Of a DNA stretch of 36,863 bases, positions 32,340 to 36,863 are shown one piece after another. Position numbers and translations under genes: made by a program. Under the pieces are notes generated by a model. It was given only the letters and a program-made list of their open reading frames with translations. It did not search any database and had not been told where the DNA came from. Location: NCBI GenBank assembly GCA_003224905.1, contig QIAA01000005.1:1-36863 (forward strand), given 5' to 3'. Positions within the stretch are counted from its first letter, which is position 1, and each line of letters begins with the position of its first letter. This DNA comes from Acidobacteriota bacterium. GTDB lineage: Bacteria > Acidobacteriota > Terriglobia > Terriglobales > Acidobacteriaceae.

Positions 32340-33458
32340 ATGAGCGCAACTGAAACGCAGGGCGGACTCCGGATGCCCGCCGAGTGGGATCCCCACGACT
32401 CCACCTGGCTTGCCTGGCCCCACTACGAAGGCGATTGGCCCGGCAAATTCGAACCGATCCCGTGGGTGTATGCGGAAATAGTTCGCAATCTTGCTCGCCA
32501 CGAGCGCGTCGATCTGATCGTGAGTGATGCCCCAGCCGAACGGCGCGCCCGCAAAATTCTGGACAAAGCCAACTCTCTCAGCGACAACATCCGCTTTCAT
32601 CGCTGGCCCACCGACCGCGTCTGGACTCGCGACTCCGGTTGCACCTTTGTCACCGCCACAGGCCATGTGGGGACGGCCGCCCCCGGCCGTTCTGGTCGAG
32701 CGAAGCTCGACAGCGATGCCAACCACCTCTCTGCCATCACCTGGCGCTTCAACGCCTGGGCCAAATACCCCAACTGGAAGCACGACCAAAAAATCTCCAG
32801 CCTCATGGCGCGCTCTGCTGGCGCGCACGAAGTCCGCCCGGTCTTCGGCAACAAGCCCATAGTCCTCGAAGGCGGCTCAATCGACGTCAATGGCCGTGGC
32901 ACCCTGCTCACCACAGAAGAATGCCTGCTGAGCAAAATCCAACAACGCAACCCAGGGATGAACCGCGCCGCCTACGAAAAGCTTTTCGCGGATTATCTGG
33001 GGATCAAAAATGTGATCTGGCTGGCTTCCGGCATCATGGGCGACGACACCCACGGCCACGTCGATGACCTCACCCGCTTCGTTTCGCCCGACACAGTAGT
33101 GACTGTGGTTGAATCCGATCCGAACGATGCTAACTACGAGCCGCTCCGTGAAAACATTCGCCGTCTTCGCGCCGCCAGCACGGAGAATGGTAACCCTCTC
33201 TCAATCGTTGAACTGCCCATGCCGCAACCAGTCGTCTTCGCAAAACGACGCCTTCCCGCCAGCTACGCGAATTTCTATATCGCCAACGGACTTGTGCTCG
33301 TCCCGGTCTTCAACGATCCCAATGACCGCGTCGCCCTCGACATCCTTGCCGACCTATTCCCGGACCGCGAAATCGTCGGCATCTACTCCGGTGACCTGGT
33401 CTGGGGATTCGGCACCCTGCATTGCATGACCCAGCAGCAACCCGCCGTTAGCCTTTAG
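32340..33458 (+). CDS. aguA: Agmatine deiminase with in-frame palindromic insertion
   Basis: A 372-residue enzyme of the peptidyl-arginine-deiminase/agmatine deiminase family; it converts agmatine to N-carbamoylputrescine. Catalytic residues are D98 (VWTRDSG), H240 (DDTHGHVDDL) and C362 (LHCMTQQQP). The N-terminal MPAEWDPHDSTWLAWPH is typical. ATG at 32340 lacks a ribosome site, and ATG at 32373 (M12, start of MPAEW) is an alternative. Residues ~111-125 (GTAAPGRSGRAKLDS) interrupt the normal stretch between FVTATG and the WRFNAW motif. They are encoded by two perfect DNA hairpins (see repeat at 32671-32711). It forms the agmatine pathway with aguB and the arginine decarboxylase. Confidence 0.92.
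   Translation: MSATETQGGLRMPAEWDPHDSTWLAWPHYEGDWPGKFEPIPWVYAEIVRNLARHERVDLIVSDAPAERRARKILDKANSLSDNIRFHRWPTDRVWTRDSGCTFVTATGHVGTAAPGRSGRAKLDSDANHLSAITWRFNAWAKYPNWKHDQKISSLMARSAGAHEVRPVFGNKPIVLEGGSIDVNGRGTLLTTEECLLSKIQQRNPGMNRAAYEKLFADYLGIKNVIWLASGIMGDDTHGHVDDLTRFVSPDTVVTVVESDPNDANYEPLRENIRRLRAASTENGNPLSIVELPMPQPVVFAKRRLPASYANFYIANGLVLVPVFNDPNDRVALDILADLFPDREIVGIYSGDLVWGFGTLHCMTQQQPAVSL
32671..32711. repeat. Double-hairpin element inserted in frame in aguA
   Basis: ACGGCCG-CCCC-CGGCCGT (32673-32690) is followed after 4 nt by GTCGAGC-GAA-GCTCGAC (32695-32711). Both stems are perfect 7-mers. Together they encode about 14 residues in the middle of agmatine deiminase without breaking the frame. 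The sequence resembles dispersed intergenic palindromic elements. Confidence 0.75.
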
Positions 33459-33557
33459 CTCACCACTGAGCACTTCACCCAGACCGCCAGTTTCGAAGTG
33501 GCTAACGGCCAACGACGAACGACCACCTCGCATCCCATGTTGTCCAAGGAGCAGACC

Positions 33558-33842
33558 ATGCCAAACGCAGCATTGAGCCAGAAGCTGAAGCCTTCCAAAC
33601 AGCTTGCCGTTGTTCTGGGTAGCGAAAAACCGGTGAGCCGGGCGGAAGCAGTGAAAGGAATCTGGGATTACGTGAAGCAGCACGATCTGCAGAACCCAGA
33701 GAATCGGCGCGAGATCCTCGCCGACGAAAATCTGAAGCCTCTATTCGGAAAGAGCAAAATCACGATGTTTGAAGTGGGAAAAATCGTGAACTCAAACCTG
33801 GAGTCGGAGGGCTCATCCAAGCACACCCAAAAAGCTGCCTAA
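33558..33842 (+). CDS. SWIB-domain protein
   Basis: A 94-residue protein. ATG at 33558 is chosen because AAGGAG (33546-33551) lies 6 nt upstream; the frame stays open further upstream without a site. Residues ~8-80 form a SWIB/MDM2-type domain: KPSKQLAVVLGSEKPVSRAE then IWDYVKQHDLQNPENRREI, DENLKPLFGKSKITMFEVGK. SWIB domains are best known from eukaryotic chromatin remodellers and from Chlamydiae, where they may act in DNA compaction. In other bacteria the role is unknown. No other domain is fused to it. Confidence 0.9.
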   Translation: MPNAALSQKLKPSKQLAVVLGSEKPVSRAEAVKGIWDYVKQHDLQNPENRREILADENLKPLFGKSKITMFEVGKIVNSNLESEGSSKHTQKAA

Positions 33843-33846
33843 AGTG

Positions 33847-33865
33847 CGGAAGCGGGAGGCTTCCG
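33847..33865. terminator. Hairpin between convergent SWIB and nuoI-2 genes
   Basis: CGGAAGC-GGGAG-GCTTCCG is a perfect 7-bp stem starting 5 nt after the SWIB stop. No T-run follows. It could serve as a two-way terminator for the convergent genes or be part of a repeat. Confidence 0.4.
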
Positions 33866-33886
33866 GACCTGCCCAGAGAAGTCTTT

Positions 33887-33910
33887 GGCTAAGAGCTAAG
33901 AGCTAAAAGT
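33887..33910. repeat. GGCTAAGA/AGCTAAGA short tandem repeat
   Basis: Three near-identical 8-base units (GGCTAAGA, GCTAAGA, GCTAAAA) just past the stop of nuoI copy 2. Same type as the tract at 25692-25738. Confidence 0.6.
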
Positions 33911-33913
33911 CAG

Positions 33914-34375
33914 CTATCTCCGATACTGCGTCGGCTGCGGCCCCTTCTCCAGCAACTCGCGATTCCAAATCGCCCCCTCGCGCGTGTAGCTGGCCAGTTC
34001 GAAATCCTGCGTCAACTCAAGCGCATCAGTCGGACAAGCGTCCTCGCACAGCCCGCAGAACATGCAGCGGCTCAGGTCGTAGGTAAAGGTAGTGAGTTCT
34101 TTGCGGCGGGTCTTCTCGTTGCGCTCGCTCGTAACTACGATCAAGTGCTCTGGACACGCCAGCGCGCACAGATCGCAAGAGATGCACATGGTTTCGTTCG
34201 TGTCGGGATTGACGTTCAGCCGCGGTGCCCCGCGATACCGCTCCGCCACCTGCGGCCGCTGCAACGGATACTGCTCGGTGTAGATCTCCTTCGGATCCTG
34301 ATAGCGGAAAGTGACCTTCATGCCCTTGAGCAGATCAATGAGCAGGATTTTCCGCAGCAGCGCCGGCATTTCCAT
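33914..34375 (-). CDS. nuoI: NuoI-like 2x[4Fe-4S] ferredoxin subunit (copy 2)
   Basis: A 153-residue NuoI-type protein with both [4Fe-4S] motifs: C64/C67/C70/C74 (CISCDLCALACP) and C104/C107/C110/C114 (CMFCGLCEDACP). It is shorter than copy 1 at 24996 and differs strongly in the loop between clusters (TSERNEKTRRKELTTFTYDLSR) and in the C-terminal tail. The two are therefore diverged paralogues, not a recent duplication. Neither is beside other nuo genes. The start lacks a ribosome site; ATG two codons downstream is possible. Confidence 0.88.
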   Translation of the reverse strand: MEMPALLRKILLIDLLKGMKVTFRYQDPKEIYTEQYPLQRPQVAERYRGAPRLNVNPDTNETMCISCDLCALACPEHLIVVTSERNEKTRRKELTTFTYDLSRCMFCGLCEDACPTDALELTQDFELASYTREGAIWNRELLEKGPQPTQYRR

Positions 34376-34412
34376 GTAACTAGGATATCATCGCCCCCGC
34401 CATCACAGAAGG

Positions 34413-34456
34413 GAAGCGCCCTCGCGCGTAGTGAGGCACCTCGCGAGCGACGGCGC
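34413..34456. repeat. Imperfect GC-rich palindromic element
   Basis: GCGCC-CTCGCG (34416-34426) can pair with CGCGAG ... GGCGC (34442-34456), with a short bulge. It occupies much of the gap between the membrane-protein gene and nuoI copy 2, both on the minus strand. It could end transcription of the former, or be a dispersed repeat. Confidence 0.4.
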
Positions 34457-34467
34457 CCGTGCCACAC

Positions 34468-35046
34468 TCATGCTGCCTTCGTTGTTGCCATCTGGGTCAC
34501 TACACCGGGCGGTTTCACCAGTGCTGCCACAATCAGACCTGCCACCAGGAATCCAATAATCTCATCCGCAATCACGCCTACCGTATAGTTGGCGGGAAAG
34601 CTGTACCAGTTCCAGTACTCCACGTTGGTCGCAATGCCGCTCAGCACTCCCAGAACCAGCACCAGGCCCACCCGAGAGGTGTACTTAGTCAATCCCGTAG
34701 CCAACGACAGCAGGTACGCAGCAATTAGCGCCTGAATGACATTCAGGATGAACTCATTAATCAATTGGCCCGTCATCATCATGCTCGCACCCGACGGATG
34801 GTAGATGACGATGCCGTGCGGTCCGTTTACCTGATCGGCGGCGATCTTCTGCGACGCATCCACCGGAGGAAAGAAGTAGAACCCGGATGCCGGGATCGCA
34901 GCTTTCATTGAATCGATCACCGCGTGATCCTGCGGCAGGTTCTGAACCCCGAGTTCGCCTAGCGGCAGAACCGTGTGCGACAAAAATCCCCAGAAAAACA
35001 AAGCAATTCCACCTAACAGCCCGGCTAACAGGATGCGTTTGCTCAT
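34468..35046 (-). CDS. Four-helix integral membrane protein of unknown function
   Basis: A 192-residue membrane protein. The ATG follows a good ribosome site (AGGAGG, about 5 nt upstream). Hydrophobic helices lie at about 4-27, 94-118, 125-143 and 153-178. A ~65-residue non-membrane loop follows helix 1, containing GELGVQNLPQDHAVIDSMKA and ASGFYFFPP. The last three helices are close together. I recognise no enzyme motif. It is not in an obvious operon. Confidence 0.8.
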   Translation of the reverse strand: MSKRILLAGLLGGIALFFWGFLSHTVLPLGELGVQNLPQDHAVIDSMKAAIPASGFYFFPPVDASQKIAADQVNGPHGIVIYHPSGASMMMTGQLINEFILNVIQALIAAYLLSLATGLTKYTSRVGLVLVLGVLSGIATNVEYWNWYSFPANYTVGVIADEIIGFLVAGLIVAALVKPPGVVTQMATTKAA

Positions 35047-35178
35047 AGCCCCTCCTAAGTCGCGGCATATTATGCACGAGCTTGGGCGGAATGAAAACTA
35101 CATGGTCAATGGGACCGCCGGGTGTTAGTGGAGTGTGTCTCGTGGTGATAGAGCTTTATGATCTATGCATTTGGAGCA

Positions 35179-36863
35179 CTACTGCAGCTTCGCATACTCC
35201 GCCTTAGCTTCTTTCAGCACGGGCACATCCGGATCGGCATCCTTCCAATTGGCAAGAAAATCCTGATAGGCGGTTCTCGCCTTGGCTGTTTCGCCCTGGA
35301 GCGCGTAAGCACGCGCCAAGCCCAAACGAGCAAGCGCGTACATTGGACTGGTGGGGTCGATCCCACGATGGTCGAGTATCCGCTGGTACTCGGCGGCTGC
35401 TTTTACTCCATCGCGGGCCAGCAGAAAGGCTTCTGCGCGGACGTAATTTGGCCAGTAACTACACCCGTTTGGGGCGCCACCTAATTCGTACGGGCGCGGG
35501 CTCTCCAGCAAGGCAACCGCCTTTGCAGGATCGTTGCGTCGCAACTCGTTGCTGGCCCGCGTGACAGGTATCCAGACCGAGTTGATTAGTGTGTCAGCGG
35601 GAAATTCCTTACCCAACTCCACTGCGAGGTTCTCGGAGTATGCCGCGTCGCCAGAGCGGGCTAACAACACGGCTGCGCCAGAGCGAGTGTACTTGTCTTT
35701 CGAAAGCCCAAGTGCCTGTAAGGCCGTTTTCCGAGATAATGCGGAGTTCCCGACCTCTGTGTCCCATTGAGCCTGGATTAGCTCCAAAAAAGCGACAAGC
35801 TCGTTTAGCCCCGAATGCTGGGCCATGTTCCCAGCCTGAGCAAAACTCTGCTTGCCGCTGTGAACCCTGCCCTGGGAGTATTCTCCTTGTCCCTTTAAAA
35901 AACCCATGATCGGCTCAAACGATTTTCCCTTCAAAGCTTCCAACTGGTGCTGCATGGCGGCTTCATCGTGTTGGATAAAAGCCATCTCATACAATCCCAA
36001 ATAGCCCCCACTCAGAGTAAACTTTTGTGCTATCGCCTTTTCCAGAATTGCTTTAGCTTCTTCATACCGATTCATCCGCTGGTAAGCAGTGGCGAGATTC
36101 TCGTAGGCATACGAGTCCTTCGGATTCAGGCGCATAGCTTCGGTTGCATTGGCCATTGCCTTCTCGTGCTGTCCGATCTGTTGGTAGCGCAGTGAGAGGT
36201 TATTCCAGGGCACCGTGTCCCTGGGATATGTGTTTTTCCACTGCTCGTAGATTTCGGCTCCCTTGTTCACGTCCCCTAGGAATTCGTCGTAATAGTGAGA
36301 GGAAATATAGAATCGCTCACGCTCGCTGGCGCGCTCTTTGAGGTCAAAAGCCTTGCGCAAATTTTCGTTGCCCAACTCGGATTGAATCAGGTTTGAATAG
36401 ACGACGCCCAGCGTCGCGTACGCCATTGCAAAGTTTGGGTCGAGTTCAACCGCACGCCTGAGGTGTGGAAGGGCCGCGTCGTCATCCTGTTTTTGGTGCG
36501 CAGCCTGTCCGAGGCTAAAAGCTTTTAGTGCGTCAAGGGATGAAGTTGTAGCCTGCTCCAGTGGCGTCGCGAACTTCTGCAGCGATCCCACCGATTCACC
36601 CAGTTTCTGGCGCAGGTCAGAGGCAGCCCGGTCCAACGACTTCAAAACCTGTTCTTTGCTTTCGGCCTCCACCTGATCGCGCGCCAGAGTATCACCGCTC
36701 TGCGCATTGATGGCATTCAGGTCGATTACATAATGAGTTCCAAGGCTTGAGATATTGCCCGCGAGCATCGCCTTAAGTCCTTCACGTATGCAGATCTCCC
36801 GCGCCACATCGCTCGTAAGGCGTTCCTCTGCAGGCCTCCCCATAAACCGCAATGCCTCGCGAA
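35179..36863 (-). CDS. TPR protein, probably C-terminal part of an acidobacterial Ser/Thr-kinase or adenylate-cyclase-like TPR fusion (5' partial)
   Basis: The frame is open to the right edge (REALRFMGRP... precedes the first possible starts), so the N-terminus is missing. Residues ~1-110 of the visible part (EERLTSDVAREICIREGLKA, LAGNISSLGTHYVIDLNAIN, SKEQVLKSLDRAASDLRQKL) form the module that, as I remember it, follows the kinase or TolB-like part in acidobacterial regulatory proteins. LEQATTSSLDALKAFSLGQA leads into about ten tetratricopeptide repeats up to the stop at 35179. The kinase domain itself cannot be confirmed, since it would lie outside the window. Confidence 0.85.
   Translation of the reverse strand, partial: REALRFMGRPAEERLTSDVAREICIREGLKAMLAGNISSLGTHYVIDLNAINAQSGDTLARDQVEAESKEQVLKSLDRAASDLRQKLGESVGSLQKFATPLEQATTSSLDALKAFSLGQAAHQKQDDDAALPHLRRAVELDPNFAMAYATLGVVYSNLIQSELGNENLRKAFDLKERASERERFYISSHYYDEFLGDVNKGAEIYEQWKNTYPRDTVPWNNLSLRYQQIGQHEKAMANATEAMRLNPKDSYAYENLATAYQRMNRYEEAKAILEKAIAQKFTLSGGYLGLYEMAFIQHDEAAMQHQLEALKGKSFEPIMGFLKGQGEYSQGRVHSGKQSFAQAGNMAQHSGLNELVAFLELIQAQWDTEVGNSALSRKTALQALGLSKDKYTRSGAAVLLARSGDAAYSENLAVELGKEFPADTLINSVWIPVTRASNELRRNDPAKAVALLESPRPYELGGAPNGCSYWPNYVRAEAFLLARDGVKAAAEYQRILDHRGIDPTSPMYALARLGLARAYALQGETAKARTAYQDFLANWKDADPDVPVLKEAKAEYAKLQ

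Overview
The window is a GC-rich bacterial chromosome segment. Its gene set suggests an Acidobacteriota (Terriglobia-type) genome. The clues are a very large Oar-like TonB-dependent receptor with an N-terminal carboxypeptidase-regulatory domain, long secreted TPR proteins, the C-terminal TPR half of what looks like an acidobacterial Ser/Thr-kinase fusion, many secreted stand-alone proteins, and several palindromic intergenic repeats. This taxonomic call is inference from gene types, not from a marker gene. No insertion sequence, prophage, integrase or CRISPR array was seen.

Layout. (1) 1-3927: a molybdenum hydroxylase operon with [2Fe-2S] subunit (cut by the window edge), Mo-cofactor subunit, FAD subunit and a small Cys-rich protein, joined by short overlaps. 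(2) 3928-7094: three exported proteins (DUF1326-like, unknown, alpha/beta-hydrolase); the first is flanked by two direct copies of a ~140 bp hairpin-rich repeat. (3) 7113-17477: on the minus strand, a 15-TPR secreted protein, a 1195-aa TonB-dependent receptor, and a tight three-gene cassette of exported proteins: bicupin, Tat-signal SelA-like PLP enzyme and triple-RidA fusion. A secreted DUF4380 (mutarotase-like) gene is divergent from it. This cassette is the best candidate for an undescribed system. (4) 17661-20420: a small conserved-looking protein, a DinB-family protein, and an overlapping ECF sigma / membrane protein / Spy-CpxP-like envelope stress unit. (5) 20571-23871: housekeeping genes purQ, threonine synthase and an AlaX-type tRNA-editing protein. 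(6) 23872-25526: two tiny related-looking membrane proteins (49 and 48 aa), a perfect 10-bp inverted repeat, tRNA-Arg(UCG) and a stand-alone NuoI-like ferredoxin. (7) 25746-33458: metH, then a complete agmatine route to putrescine: pyruvoyl arginine decarboxylase, agmatine deiminase and N-carbamoylputrescine amidase. A deoxyhypusine-synthase-like enzyme sits among them and probably extends putrescine to a longer polyamine. The agmatine deiminase gene carries an in-frame insertion made of two perfect DNA hairpins. (8) 33558-36863: a SWIB-domain protein, a second NuoI-like ferredoxin, a four-helix membrane protein, and a TPR protein running off the right edge.

How the genes work together: the polyamine genes form a coherent pathway (arginine, agmatine, N-carbamoylputrescine, putrescine, possibly homospermidine). 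The exported PLP/RidA/cupin cassette implies amino-compound elimination chemistry outside the cytoplasm with built-in disposal of enamine/imine by-products. The sigma/anti-sigma/Spy unit looks like an envelope-stress circuit. All functional statements come from reading motifs and from memory of the families; no database search was run.
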